Source: Hephaestia caeni (GTDB lineage Bacteria; Pseudomonadota; Alphaproteobacteria; Sphingomonadales; Sphingomonadaceae). Taken from it: a stretch of DNA of 64,000 bases. The position numbers and the translations under genes were made by a program. The stretch spans positions 28,492-92,491 of the forward strand of contig NZ_QXDC01000006.1 in the NCBI RefSeq assembly GCF_003550065.1. The letters are read 5' to 3'. Below are positions 27,666 to 36,694 of this stretch, one piece after another. The notes below the pieces were generated by a model. It had not been told where the DNA came from, searched no databases, and saw only the letters and a program-made list of their open reading frames with translations. How positions within the stretch are numbered: the stretch's first letter is position 1; every line of letters begins with the position of its first letter.

Positions 27666-29585
27666 TCACTGGCACGCCAGGCATTCGTCGTAATCGGTCG
27701 ATTCCAGCTCGAACTTGGCCAGATCGGGCGTGTTGTCGGCTTCCACGCCGCCGGCGAAGCCTGCGCGCTGGACCGATTTCGAGCGCAGATAATAAAGCGA
27801 CTTGATGCCCAGTTCCCACGCGCGGAAGTGGAGCATCAGCAGATCCCATTTCTCGACGTCGGCCGGGATGAACAGGTTGAGGCTCTGCGCCTGATCGATG
27901 AACGGCGCGCGATCGCCGGCGAGTTCGAGCAGCCAGCGCTGATCGATCTCGAAGCTGGTCTTGTAGCAATCCTTTTCTTCCTGGCTCAGGAAATCGAGGT
28001 GCTGGACCGAGCCGCCGCGCTCGAGGATCGTGTTCCACACCGCTTCGCTGTTCTTGGCCTTGTCGATCAGCAGCTTTTCCAGATACGGATTCTTGATCGA
28101 CCACGATCCCGACAGCGTCTTGTGCGTGTAGATATTGGCCGGGATCGGCTCGATGCACGCGCTGGTGCCGCCGCAGATGATGCTGATCGACGCGGTCGGC
28201 GCGATCGCCATCTTGCACGAAAAACGCTCCATCACGCCCTGATCGGCGGCGTCGGGGCAGGGGCCGCGCTCGTGCGCGAGCATCATCGAGGCTTCGTTGA
28301 CCTGCGCGTTGATGTGCTTGAAGATCTTGAGGTTCCAGCTCTTCGCCATCGCGCCCTCGAACGGCAGCCCGCGCGCCTGGAGGAACGAGTGGAACCCCAT
28401 CACGCCGAGCCCCACCGAACGCTCACGCGCGGCCGAATAAGCGGCACGCGCCATGCCGGGCTCGGCGCGGTCGATATAATCCTGGAGCACGTTGTCGAGG
28501 AAGCGCATCACATCCTCGATGAAGCCCTTCTCGTCCTTCCACTGATCCCAGGTCTCGAGGTTCAGGGACGAGAGGCAGCACACCGCGGTGCGATCGTTGC
28601 CGAGGTGATCCTTGCCGGTGGGCAGCGTGATCTCGCTGCACAGGTTCGAGGTCGAGACCTTGAGCCCCACATCGCGGTGATGCTTGGGCATGTTGTCGTT
28701 CACGTGATCGGCGAACACGATATAGGGCTCGCCGGTCGCCAGCCGCGTCTCGACCAGTTTCTGGAACAGCGCGCGCGCATCGACCGAGCCGCGCGTCGAC
28801 CCGTCCTTGGGGCTCTTCAATTCCCACTCGGCGCCGTCGCGCACCGCTTCCATGAAGGCGTTGGGGATGAGCACGCCGTGATGCAGGTTCAATGCCTTGC
28901 GATTGAAATCGCCCGAGGGTTTGCGGATTTCGAGGAATTCCTCGATCTCGGGGTGCGAGATATCGAGATAGCAGGCCGCCGAACCGCGGCGCAGCGAGCC
29001 CTGTGAGATCGCGAGCGTCAGGCTGTCCATCACGCGCACGAACGGAATGATGCCGCTGGTCTTGCCGTTGAGCCCCACCGGCTCACCGATGCCGCGCACA
29101 TTGCCCCAATAGGTGCCGATGCCGCCGCCGCGCGAGGCGAGCCAGACGTTCTCGTTCCAGGTATCGACGATACCTTCGAGGCTGTCGGGCACCGAATTGA
29201 GATAGCAGGAGATCGGCAGGCCGCGCCCGGTGCCGCCGTTCGAGAGCACCGGCGTCGCGGGCATGAACCACAGGTTGGAGATATAATCATAGAGCCGCTG
29301 CGCGTGGGCGGCATCGTCGGCATAGGCGCTGGCGACGCGCACGAACAGATCCTGGAAGCTCTCGCCCGGCAGCAGATAGCGGTCGCGCAGCGTCTCCTTG
29401 CCGAATTCGGTCAACAGCGCGTCGCGGCCATGATCGACCTCGACCGGATAGGGCAGGGGGCGGGCGCCGTGGTCCGCGGACGTATCGGCGAGCGCCTCAC
29501 CGACGGCGGCCGCGGCACCCGCGGCGGCGGCTTCGATCGCATCGGTGGCCATGCTTTCCTCGCGTTCCTGGTCCCTGAAATCCAT
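27666..29585 (-). CDS. nrdA: Ribonucleotide reductase class I, alpha subunit
   Basis: A 639-residue catalytic subunit. Active-site features are the Cys of LPISCYLNSVPD, the NLCSEI and CCLSSLNLETW region, and the redox pair in the C-terminal tail ECLACQ. It reduces ribonucleoside diphosphates to deoxy forms using the NrdB radical. The N-terminal 70 residues show no ATP-cone motif, so overall dATP feedback through this subunit is not expected. ATG 29585 follows GGGAG; a longer frame reaches 29651. A pair of NrdR-like boxes lies about 180 bases upstream. Confidence 0.95.
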   Translation of the reverse strand: MDFRDQEREESMATDAIEAAAAGAAAAVGEALADTSADHGARPLPYPVEVDHGRDALLTEFGKETLRDRYLLPGESFQDLFVRVASAYADDAAHAQRLYDYISNLWFMPATPVLSNGGTGRGLPISCYLNSVPDSLEGIVDTWNENVWLASRGGGIGTYWGNVRGIGEPVGLNGKTSGIIPFVRVMDSLTLAISQGSLRRGSAACYLDISHPEIEEFLEIRKPSGDFNRKALNLHHGVLIPNAFMEAVRDGAEWELKSPKDGSTRGSVDARALFQKLVETRLATGEPYIVFADHVNDNMPKHHRDVGLKVSTSNLCSEITLPTGKDHLGNDRTAVCCLSSLNLETWDQWKDEKGFIEDVMRFLDNVLQDYIDRAEPGMARAAYSAARERSVGLGVMGFHSFLQARGLPFEGAMAKSWNLKIFKHINAQVNEASMMLAHERGPCPDAADQGVMERFSCKMAIAPTASISIICGGTSACIEPIPANIYTHKTLSGSWSIKNPYLEKLLIDKAKNSEAVWNTILERGGSVQHLDFLSQEEKDCYKTSFEIDQRWLLELAGDRAPFIDQAQSLNLFIPADVEKWDLLMLHFRAWELGIKSLYYLRSKSVQRAGFAGGVEADNTPDLAKFELESTDYDECLACQ

Positions 29586-29754
29586 CGCTACGGCTCCCGT
29601 TGTTCGTACCGGCACGTCCCGGCCTGCATCGAATCGGGGGCGAACCCCCATGCTACACCAGGGGCGGCCCGATCAGGAGAACAAAATGTGACCCCGCGCC
29701 CTTCGATGGGCGCGAATCGAGGCCCGCCGTGGCCGCGGCCACGGACGCTGTCCT

Positions 29755-29800
29755 ACCAGTTATTGGGTCTGCCCCTCAACTCGACCACAAGAGATTGTGA
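29755..29800. promoter_or_regulatory. Tandem NrdR-like boxes upstream of nrdA
   Basis: Two dyads, ACCAGTTATTGGGT (29755-29768) and CACAA-GAGA-TTGTG (29786-29799), have centres exactly 31 bases apart. NrdR represses ribonucleotide reductase genes by binding two such palindromes about three helical turns apart, with consensus roughly ACACWATATWTTGTGT. Sequence match is moderate but spacing is right. Confidence 0.55.
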
Positions 29801-29956
29801 TAAACGCGAGTCCGGCGCAAGTGACGAAGCGCAAATTAGGCGAACCATTCGTCGCTCACCAGACTCGCTTCGTCGACCGATCGCATTGCGGCGGCGCAGC
29901 GACGCGCGGGGGCAGGCGGGCTTCAGGGAATGCAAGGGAACGAACACCGAACAGAA

Positions 29957-29993
29957 AATATTTTGGCGTTTATCCCCTTCGCATACGGAATTG
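29957..29993. repeat. Left end of IS1595-type element: target duplication and terminal repeat
   Basis: AATATTTT (29957-29964) is the target-site duplication. The terminal inverted repeat runs 29965-29993, starting GGCGTTTATCCCCTTCGCAT. It matches the right end over 24 of 29 positions. Confidence 0.92.
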
Positions 29994-30041
29994 ACGTTGG
30001 TGGCGAAATTATCATAGCGTCCTGCCCAACTGGGGGCGTCT

Positions 30042-30911
30042 ATGAATCGTATATTCGAGCATTTCCATCTATCGCTGATCGAGGGTCAGCAAGACCTATT
30101 CAAAGCGCCGTTATCGCGCGAACAGTGGCTCAGAGAAGCGTTCGGCGAGACATTCTCATTCCATCATTACGGCAAGCAATTCCATTGGGTTCCTCGCGGC
30201 GATTCCGGCAACCCGATCGTCGGCACTGTCGAACGAAAAAAGACCCGCACCCAACACAAGGGGCCAGAAGAAGGTGCGGCAGAATTTGAGGGTGAGGAGT
30301 GGCAAGGATCGATTGTAATTATCGATCCCCAGCATCGGCCAGATGGGCAAAAGCTCGCTTTTGAGCGCGACCCCAACGTTGGCGCGGCTGCGGCTGTGCT
30401 GGACTCTCTCGTGGCGCACCTGAACTCACAGCGCAATCAATACACGATACATGTCAAATCGCTGTTCGACGCGGACACATTTCGGACCTTCGCCAGCAGG
30501 CATGGGCAAATTGTTCGATACGTGACCTTCGACTTTGTTGTGCCGAACATGTTTTTTGGCACGTCCACGAGCATCGACGCGGGCTTGCGCCGGATTGGCG
30601 AGGATACCAAGGCGCAGGGCGTCAAGGTCACGCTGGAAAGCGCAACCGGCGTCGATACCGCATCAGAAAATGTCGAGTCCGCTTTGCAATATGCTGAGGC
30701 CGGAAACGCGAGCGTGACTGCGAGGGCGATGAATGGCGACAAATACAGTTCGACGAGCCGGAGAAAAACCGTTAAGATGCACAGCATCTTAAATTTCGCA
30801 AAAGACAGCAAGGAGCATGTCAAACAGTGGCTCAACCAGGCGCTAGGTCGTGAAGCAGACGATAGCGTGGGTGACGCTGATAGCGCTGGCGACGGTCCTG
30901 ATCGGGGCTAG
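30042..30911 (+). CDS. Passenger gene 1: uncharacterised cytosolic protein
   Basis: A 289-residue soluble protein without signal peptide or membrane helices. The N-terminus (NRIFEHFHLSLIEGQQDLF) is followed by a strand-rich middle (SIVIIDPQHRPDGQKLAF) and a central block with IVRYVTFDFVVPNMFFG. The C-terminal third is rich in polar residues and ends in an acidic tail. It vaguely recalls the DUF4747 family in layout, from memory and unverified. The start of the next gene lies 62 bases inside its 3' end, so both are expressed together. Lower GC than the chromosome suggests recent arrival. A defence or toxic role is only a guess from context. Confidence 0.75.
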   Translation: MNRIFEHFHLSLIEGQQDLFKAPLSREQWLREAFGETFSFHHYGKQFHWVPRGDSGNPIVGTVERKKTRTQHKGPEEGAAEFEGEEWQGSIVIIDPQHRPDGQKLAFERDPNVGAAAAVLDSLVAHLNSQRNQYTIHVKSLFDADTFRTFASRHGQIVRYVTFDFVVPNMFFGTSTSIDAGLRRIGEDTKAQGVKVTLESATGVDTASENVESALQYAEAGNASVTARAMNGDKYSSTSRRKTVKMHSILNFAKDSKEHVKQWLNQALGREADDSVGDADSAGDGPDRG

Positions 30912-31302
30912 CATCTGCCAGCCCTATTATCTCACCGACGACGGCAACTCCTTCTTCAAAGGCTTTGTCACATGGGAGCTTCTGTCGTTTCTTGGCGTGG
31001 TCGTAACGATCACGCTGGCCTCGGCTGCCAACCTTCACCTCGAGCTGAACAAGCTGGAAGAAAAAACCGACGAACGATTCCCCGAAGCTCGCAATTCCAT
31101 CCGTCTTTCGGCCTATTCTCTCTTGATGTTGTTCTTGGCTGCGTTCGTTCTGGTCGTGGTGAAACCGACCATCGACGGCGCCCATTGGAACGCCGTATTG
31201 AACTCGGTCGCGGTCCTGATCGTTCTGTTCAATCTCGCTATATTAGCAGACCTCACGATGGCGGTATTCCGCATCCCGCCCCTCAAGGACAAGGCAAAGT
31301 GA
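30850..31302 (+). CDS. Passenger gene 2: four-helix membrane protein
   Basis: A 150-residue protein (GTG start) with four hydrophobic segments: about 5-24, 42-60, 82-104 and 112-138. A charged cytosolic or periplasmic stretch (NKLEEKTDERFPEARN) separates helices two and three. No enzyme motif is visible. It overlaps passenger gene 1 by 62 bases and passenger gene 3 by 4 bases. A membrane partner encoded next to a soluble protein is a layout often seen in abortive-infection modules, which is suggestive only. Confidence 0.7.
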   Translation: MKQTIAWVTLIALATVLIGASICQPYYLTDDGNSFFKGFVTWELLSFLGVVVTITLASAANLHLELNKLEEKTDERFPEARNSIRLSAYSLLMLFLAAFVLVVVKPTIDGAHWNAVLNSVAVLIVLFNLAILADLTMAVFRIPPLKDKAK

Positions 31303-31472
31303 CAGATCTCCGTAAAGCCCGCGATGAAGGCAAAGTGGCCGAGTTTGCCGCGCGACGGGACGCCCATGCGCTCCCCGGCGACGAAGCCACATTCAATCGC
31401 ACTTTGGCGTCAATGGCCGGAAAGTCGAAACCAAAGCCGGAAACATCGAAGCCGGATCGTTCCGGCGATTGA
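31299..31472 (+). CDS. Passenger gene 3: small charged protein
   Basis: A 57-residue product (GTG start overlapping the previous stop as GTGA). The N-terminal half is a likely amphipathic helix (LRKARDEGKVAEFAARRDAH); the C-terminal tail is Lys/Pro/Ser-rich. Its last 80 bases lie antisense to the transposase 3' end, so the two transcripts converge and overlap. It could be a small regulator or antitoxin-like partner; no family is recognised. Confidence 0.55.
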   Translation: MTDLRKARDEGKVAEFAARRDAHALPGDEATFNRTLASMAGKSKPKPETSKPDRSGD

Positions 31473-32280
31473 AGCGGAACTCGAATTCCTTGGCATAGGT
31501 GCCGAGGTATTTCGGGCTGACGCTGATATGCGTGCCCGCGATCGACGCTTTCAGGTGCCGCCAAAACCCTTCGATCGCATTGACCGTCGTTCCCGTAGCG
31601 CTGACATATTCCTCGCGAGCGTGGTTCACCGTCTTGTGCCAATAACCCATCGTTCCGAGGCCGCCGTAAGCGACCAGCTCGTCGGTGTGGATTTCGGTAT
31701 GCGGAAGCACATTGGCGCGAACGACCGGCAACAACGTCCCGCTCCGGCGGTTCGGCACGACCTCGACCACAATATTGCCGCCACGCTCCAACATGCCAAA
31801 CACGACCGCTTTGCCCTTGCCGCCCTGCCCGCCCTTCATTTCGCCGCCAACAAACATCTCGTCAGCCTCGACTCGCTTCGTGAAGCCGCCGATCGGCTTG
31901 TCGCCGTCCACATCGGCCATGTGTTCGCGGATCAGCTTCGCCATGCGCCACGCGGTTTTGTAGGTAACGCCTAGCTGGCGCTCCAATTCCTTGCCGGAGA
32001 CGCCGTGGCGCGTCGTCGTGAACAGATGGATGGCGTAGAACCAGAGTTGCAACGGCGTCCGCGTTTGCTCGAAAGGCGTCCCGACTGTGGGATGCAGATG
32101 ATGGCCGCACCACTGGCAGGAATAAGCCCGCTCGGCCTTGATTCGATACCAGTTCGATGGGCGCTCGCATGACGGGCAGGTGAAGCCCTGTCCGAATCGC
32201 ACGCCGAACAGGTGATTGAGGCAAGTTTCATCGTCAGGAAACTGGCGGAAAAACTGCGTCGTGGTCATTTGCTTCGTCAT
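31393..32280 (-). CDS. IS1595-family transposase
   Basis: A 295-residue transposase with an N-terminal zinc ribbon (CPSCER and CQWCGHH). This is followed by a DDE-type catalytic domain with Asp/Glu candidates in VEADEMFVGG, IHTDELVAYGG and the late NAIEGFWRHLK. These are hallmarks of the IS1595 (ISXO2-like) superfamily. ATG 32280 was chosen; the frame continues upstream across the element end into the neighbouring gene but that part is not transposase. Full length and intact, so the element may be active. Confidence 0.94.
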   Translation of the reverse strand: MTKQMTTTQFFRQFPDDETCLNHLFGVRFGQGFTCPSCERPSNWYRIKAERAYSCQWCGHHLHPTVGTPFEQTRTPLQLWFYAIHLFTTTRHGVSGKELERQLGVTYKTAWRMAKLIREHMADVDGDKPIGGFTKRVEADEMFVGGEMKGGQGGKGKAVVFGMLERGGNIVVEVVPNRRSGTLLPVVRANVLPHTEIHTDELVAYGGLGTMGYWHKTVNHAREEYVSATGTTVNAIEGFWRHLKASIAGTHISVSPKYLGTYAKEFEFRFNRRNDPASMFPALVSTFRPLTPKCD

Positions 32281-32300
32281 GCCGATCTTATGGCACAATC

Positions 32301-32337
32301 CAGTTACGTATGCAAGGGGGATAGACGCCAATATTTT
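32301..32337. repeat. Right end of IS1595-type element: terminal repeat and target duplication
   Basis: The inverted repeat occupies 32301-32329 (reads ...GGGGGATAGACGCC at the outer end) and is followed by the direct duplication AATATTTT (32330-32337), identical to that on the left. Confidence 0.92.
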
Positions 32338-32390
32338 GTCGGTGATCGGGCGTCGGCGCCTTTTTATCCGACAGAGCGGTGCGAGCGACG

Positions 32391-35066
32391 TCACCCGGCC
32401 TTGCGCAATCCCCTGGCGGGCTGGTTGAGGCGTTCGAGGTTGAAATGTTCGACGAACTCGATTCCCGCCTTGCCGTCGCTGGCCCAGCGCAGCCGGGCGG
32501 GGAACATCTCGTCTTCGAGCAGCTCGATCAGCAGATCGACGCCGATCGCGTCGTCGCCCGCCTCGATCCCGTCGATCATCGCGCCGGTGGCGGAAATGTC
32601 GCGGATGCGCACCTCGCCCGCCGTGCCGCCGCCCTCGATCCGCGCCGAACGCAGCATCCGCGCGCGCGGGCTGCGGCTGACCTTGTAGCCGACCGGGCTC
32701 GCCTTGCCGCCGTTGCCGAGCTGCTTTTCGACCTCTTCCGAGCGCGCGGGCTTGCCGTAGATATAGCCTTGGATGTGGCTGCACCCCAGGTCGCGGATCA
32801 GCGCGAGCTCGTCCTTCAATTCGACGCCCTCGGCGGTGGTCTCCATGCCCAGCGTCTCGGCGAGCGTGACGATCGCCTTGATGATCGCGGCGTTGCGATT
32901 GCCGGCGATCGCCGCACCGCGGACGAACGACTGGTCGATCTTGATCTTGTCGAACGGCGCCTTCTTCAGATAGCCGAGCGACGAATAGCCGGTGCCGAAA
33001 TCGTCGAGCGCGAGCCGCACGCCGATCGCCTTGAGGCTCTTGAACATCTGGTCCGACGAGGCGGTCTCGTCGAGGAACACGCCTTCGGTGATTTCGAGTT
33101 CGAGCCGCTGCGGCGCGATCCCCGATCGGGCGAGCGCATTGGTGACGATCGCGGGCAGCGCGGGGTTGGCGAACTGGATCGGCGAGACGTTGACCGCGAC
33201 GCGGACGCCTTCGGGCCAGCGCGCGGCTTCGTCGCACGCGGTGCGCATCACCCATTCGCCGATCGTCTCGATCAGTCCGCATTCCTCGGCGACGGGGATG
33301 AATTCCGCCGGCGAGATCGCGCCGCGCGTCGGATGTTCCCAGCGGATCAGCGCTTCGTAGCCGACGATACGCTCCTCCCTGGTGGAGACGACGGGCTGAT
33401 AGGCAAGGTGGAACTGGTTCTGCGCGAGCGCGTGGCGCAGATCGTCTTCGAGCGCCTTGCGGTTCTGCGCGCCGACGAGCAGTTCCGCACGGTAGAAGCG
33501 GTGGATGCCGCGCCCGTCGGCCTTGGCGGCGTAGAGCGCGAGATCGGCGTTGCGGATCAGGCTTTCCGAATCCTCGCCGTCCTCGGGGGCGATCGCGACG
33601 CCGATCGAGCAGCCGATCGAGATCGACGACCCCTGGATGAAATAGGGCTGCGACAGCGCGCCGATGACCGATTTGGCAAGCTCGCCCAGCCGATCGCGGT
33701 TGATCTCGGCCGGCAGCACGACCTCGAATTCGTCGCCGCCGAGCCGCCCGACCAGCCCCTTGTCGCCGATCGCGCGCTGGAGCCGCTGCGCGACCTGCTT
33801 GAGCAAGGCGTCGCCGGTCTGGTGGCCGAGCGTGTCGTTGACCGCCTTGAAGCGATCGAGATCGAGCAGGAACAACGCGGTCGGGCGATAGGCGCGCCGC
33901 GACTGGGCCAGCGTCTGATCGAGCGAGCGCTTCATCTGCTGGCGATTGGCAAGGCCGGTCAGCCCGTCGAAACGCGCGAGCCGCGCGATCTCGGCATCCG
34001 AGCGGCGCTTCTCGGTCAGGTCGCTGCCCGAGCCGATGAAACCCACGAAGCGGCCGCGATCGTCGGTGGCGGGGCGGCCCGAGATCGACCACCAGCAAGC
34101 GGCGTCGTCGGTGCCTTCGGCGCTTTCCCCGGAGCTGTCCCCGACTCTGCCGATCGCGGCGACCGAATAATCGGCGAATGCGGTGCGCGAATTGAGATGA
34201 AAGCCCAGCGTGCGCTCGGTATCCGGCGCGCCGCCGTCCATGCGGAACACCGCATTGAGCATCCGCCCGATCGGGCCGACGCCGTCGACGACGAGCTGGC
34301 GCGCGACCTTATCCGACAGGTAGGTCAGCCGGCCCTGGCGATCGGTCTGCCAGAACCAGCCCGAGCCGTGCGATTCGAATTCGGCGACGAGGCGGCTGGC
34401 GAGGCGGCCTTCGTTCTCGTGCACGGCGCGTTCGTCGGCGATCCGGTGATCGAGCGCGGCGAGGCGCTGCGTGACGAGGCCGAGGCACGCGAGCAGGCCG
34501 AGCGCGAGCAGCGTCGCGACGCTCGGCCCCGACAGCCACGAAATGACCGCCGCGAGCCCGATCGCGAAGCCGAGGATCGCCGCGCGGATCGCGAACAGCG
34601 CGCTCGCCGACAGGCCGATCGCGCCCGCCACCGCGACGAAGCAGGCAAGCTGGAACGGGCCGGGGGGAAGCGCCACCGTCGTCTGGAGCAAGGTGAGCTG
34701 GCTGGCCGCCATCGCCACCGCCGCGCAGGCGATCGCGCGAACCTGGAGGTGCGGGGCCAGCCCGCGCCAGCGCCCGATCTTCAACACCGCGAACACCACC
34801 ACGCCCGCCGCCGCGGCGAGCCCGCCCTCGACCAGTATCTGGGGCACCAGCGCCGGATGGCCGGCGCGGGTCGCGATCGCGACGCACGCTGCCACGATGA
34901 CGATCTGCGCGATCATCGCCAGCGGCCACACCGCGCCGACCTGCCGCACCGGCTGGACGTGATCGAAGGCCGACGCCGCATCGCCCGGATCGACGAGCGA
35001 CAGCAGCACCGAATTCTCGCGGGCGCTGGCAGCGATGTTCATGGCCCGGCGGACGGAATCGGTCAT
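32391..35066 (-). CDS. Membrane GGDEF-EAL protein with PAS and PilZ domains
   Basis: An 891-residue c-di-GMP protein. The N-terminus (about 40-220) has several membrane helices of a sensor type, a PAS-like segment lies around 240-380, GGDEF (GRLGGDEFEVVLP) near 445, EAL (GYEALIRWEHP) near 570, and a C-terminal PilZ-like domain (about 800-885, RDISATGAMIDG). Intact GGDEF and EAL residues suggest both synthesis and breakdown are possible. PilZ may sense the product. Its signal is unknown. The IS1595-type element lies 54 bases beyond its stop codon. Confidence 0.92.
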   Translation of the reverse strand: MTDSVRRAMNIAASARENSVLLSLVDPGDAASAFDHVQPVRQVGAVWPLAMIAQIVIVAACVAIATRAGHPALVPQILVEGGLAAAAGVVVFAVLKIGRWRGLAPHLQVRAIACAAVAMAASQLTLLQTTVALPPGPFQLACFVAVAGAIGLSASALFAIRAAILGFAIGLAAVISWLSGPSVATLLALGLLACLGLVTQRLAALDHRIADERAVHENEGRLASRLVAEFESHGSGWFWQTDRQGRLTYLSDKVARQLVVDGVGPIGRMLNAVFRMDGGAPDTERTLGFHLNSRTAFADYSVAAIGRVGDSSGESAEGTDDAACWWSISGRPATDDRGRFVGFIGSGSDLTEKRRSDAEIARLARFDGLTGLANRQQMKRSLDQTLAQSRRAYRPTALFLLDLDRFKAVNDTLGHQTGDALLKQVAQRLQRAIGDKGLVGRLGGDEFEVVLPAEINRDRLGELAKSVIGALSQPYFIQGSSISIGCSIGVAIAPEDGEDSESLIRNADLALYAAKADGRGIHRFYRAELLVGAQNRKALEDDLRHALAQNQFHLAYQPVVSTREERIVGYEALIRWEHPTRGAISPAEFIPVAEECGLIETIGEWVMRTACDEAARWPEGVRVAVNVSPIQFANPALPAIVTNALARSGIAPQRLELEITEGVFLDETASSDQMFKSLKAIGVRLALDDFGTGYSSLGYLKKAPFDKIKIDQSFVRGAAIAGNRNAAIIKAIVTLAETLGMETTAEGVELKDELALIRDLGCSHIQGYIYGKPARSEEVEKQLGNGGKASPVGYKVSRSPRARMLRSARIEGGGTAGEVRIRDISATGAMIDGIEAGDDAIGVDLLIELLEDEMFPARLRWASDGKAGIEFVEHFNLERLNQPARGLRKAG

Positions 35067-35198
35067 CCGTGCATCTTAGCTGCACGCGCGTTTCGAAATG
35101 GTTTGCAAAACATGGTCAGGGTCAGGACCCTAACGATTACGGCCCGGTGCGTTGATTCCGGGTTGTCCCCGCAGGCCGGCTGTGGGACGGACACGCGC

Positions 35199-36377
35199 AT
35201 GATCTGGACGATTCTGCGGCTGGCGGGCTCGGCGGTGCTGGTGCTCCTGATCGTGGCGCTGCTGGCGATCGTGATCGTGCCGCGCTTCCTCGATCGCGTT
35301 TATTATCGCGGGCCGGTGAGCGACCATTTCGATGGCGCGCGCTTCTTCAACCCCGAGGGCGACGACACGCTGGCGCCGCCCGCGGGGCGCAGCCGGGGTG
35401 GTTTCCTGCTGCGCTATCTGTTCGGCCGCGACGATCGCCCCGCCTGGCCCGAGCAGGTCGCGGTGCGGCCGTCGGTGCCCGCGGCGCGCGTCGAGGGCGC
35501 GCGGATGGTGGTGACCTGGGTGGGCCATGCGACGATGCTGATCCAGACGCAGGGGCTCAACATCCTCACCGATCCGGTGTGGAGCGACGTCGCCGGGCCG
35601 TTCGGGCGGATCGGGCCGCGCCGCGTGGCGGCACCGGGTGTCGCGCTGGATGATCTGCCGCCGATCGATCTGGTGCTGGTGAGCCACAATCATTACGACC
35701 ATCTCGACCTCGCGACGCTCGAAAAGCTGTGGGCGCGCGATCGACCACGGGTGATCACCAGCCTCGGCAATGACGCGATCATCGCCAAGGCGGGCGTGTC
35801 GGCGACCGCGCTCGACTGGGGACAGAGCGTCGCGATCAAGCCCGGCATCGACGTGGTGGTGACGCCCGCGCATCACTGGACGAGCCGCTGGTTCACCGAT
35901 CGCAACCGCGCCTTGTGGTCGGGCTTCGTCGTGCGGCTGCCGGGCGGCAATCTGTTCTATTCGGGCGATACCGGTGCGGGGAGTTTCGGCTGGGCCGACA
36001 AGGCGGCGTCTTATGGGCCGATCCGGCTGGCGCTGCTGCCGATCGGCGCGTTCCGTTTCACCGCGGGGCAGATGGCAAGCGGCGCGCATATGGGGCCGCT
36101 CGACGCGGTCGAGGCGTATCGCCGGACGGGCGCGGCGCGCGCGATCGCGGTGCATTGGGGCACGTTCCGGCTGTCGTACGAAGGCTATGACACGCCCGCG
36201 CGGATGCTCGCGCCGGCGATGCGGTGCGCGGGGATGGACCCGGCGCGCTTCGACACGGTGGCGATCGGCGCGCCGATCGAGGTGGCGGCGCATCAGGCAC
36301 CGCCCGCGACCGCCGAGGTGCCGCGCGAACAACGGCTGGCGTGCCTCGATACGCCCGAGGTGCGGGCGTTGCCTTAA
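35199..36377 (+). CDS. Membrane-anchored metallo-beta-lactamase fold hydrolase
   Basis: A 392-residue protein with one N-terminal hydrophobic anchor (about 2-28) and an MBL domain: VTWVGHATMLIQ, the zinc motif SHNHYDHLD, and YSGDTGAG and AVHWGTFRLSYE for later ligands. This arrangement resembles UlaG/NAPE-PLD-type phosphodiesterases, sometimes linked to phospholipid or sugar-phosphate turnover. ATG 35199 is chosen because it begins the hydrophobic anchor. The gene is divergent from the GGDEF-EAL gene. Confidence 0.88.
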   Translation: MIWTILRLAGSAVLVLLIVALLAIVIVPRFLDRVYYRGPVSDHFDGARFFNPEGDDTLAPPAGRSRGGFLLRYLFGRDDRPAWPEQVAVRPSVPAARVEGARMVVTWVGHATMLIQTQGLNILTDPVWSDVAGPFGRIGPRRVAAPGVALDDLPPIDLVLVSHNHYDHLDLATLEKLWARDRPRVITSLGNDAIIAKAGVSATALDWGQSVAIKPGIDVVVTPAHHWTSRWFTDRNRALWSGFVVRLPGGNLFYSGDTGAGSFGWADKAASYGPIRLALLPIGAFRFTAGQMASGAHMGPLDAVEAYRRTGAARAIAVHWGTFRLSYEGYDTPARMLAPAMRCAGMDPARFDTVAIGAPIEVAAHQAPPATAEVPREQRLACLDTPEVRALP

Positions 36378-36422
36378 GGTTGTCGGTGCGGCACGGACTC
36401 AGCCGCGCCGAATCCGAAATCC

Positions 36423-36569
36423 TCAGACCCGGCGGCCCGAGATCAACTGCCAGATCACGACGACGACGGCGATGACGAGCAGCAGGTGGATGAGCCCGCC
36501 CGCGACGTGGAAGGCGAAGAAGCCGAGCAGCCACAGAACGAGCAGAATGACGGCGATGGTCCACAACAT
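36423..36569 (-). CDS. Lmo0937-type small membrane protein
   Basis: A 48-residue protein: two short hydrophobic helices (MLWTIAVILLVLWLLGFFAF and IHLLLVIAVVVVIWQLI) with a central His and Gly-Gly, ending in basic GRRV. This matches the Lmo0937 family of tiny membrane proteins, often stress-induced. GGGAG lies seven bases before the ATG. Confidence 0.85.
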   Translation of the reverse strand: MLWTIAVILLVLWLLGFFAFHVAGGLIHLLLVIAVVVVIWQLISGRRV

Positions 36570-36694
36570 GGTTTGATCTCCCGTTGGAGGAACAAGAACG
36601 TCGCGGAGCCGCTAGGCGTTCCTACCGCGTAACGAAGGATCGGCCTCAACGGCGGTTTCCGGCTGCGTTCGCGGGCCTGTCGCAATAGATTTTG

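Larger units (their letters stand above)
29965..32329. mobile_element. IS1595-family transporter element with three passenger genes
   Basis: The element is 2365 bp, bounded by 29-bp imperfect inverted repeats (GGCGTTTATCCCC... and GGCGTCTATCCCC...) and an 8-bp direct duplication AATATTTT on each side, the size known for IS1595. It holds a transposase on the minus strand (31393-32280). Three overlapping plus-strand genes (30042-31472) have no similarity to transposition functions that I recognise. It inserted between the nrdA promoter region and the 3' end of the GGDEF-EAL gene without breaking either. All parts look intact. Confidence 0.9.

Noticed and set aside
31299..31472. Possibility that the 57-codon gene is only a by-product of the antisense transposase end
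   Set aside because: Kept as a feature with moderate confidence because its GTGA coupling to the membrane gene and the codons before the overlap look genuine; the doubt is noted.
32281..34098. N-terminal extension of the transposase frame across the element end
   Set aside because: The frame crosses the inverted repeat and target duplication into the neighbouring gene; transposase homology begins at Met 32280.
32379..35198. Very long plus-strand open frame opposite the GGDEF-EAL gene
   Set aside because: It is antisense to a gene with clear GGDEF, EAL and PilZ motifs, has an Arg/Asp/Gly-biased composition typical of high-GC shadow frames, and only its end (35199-36377) is a real gene.
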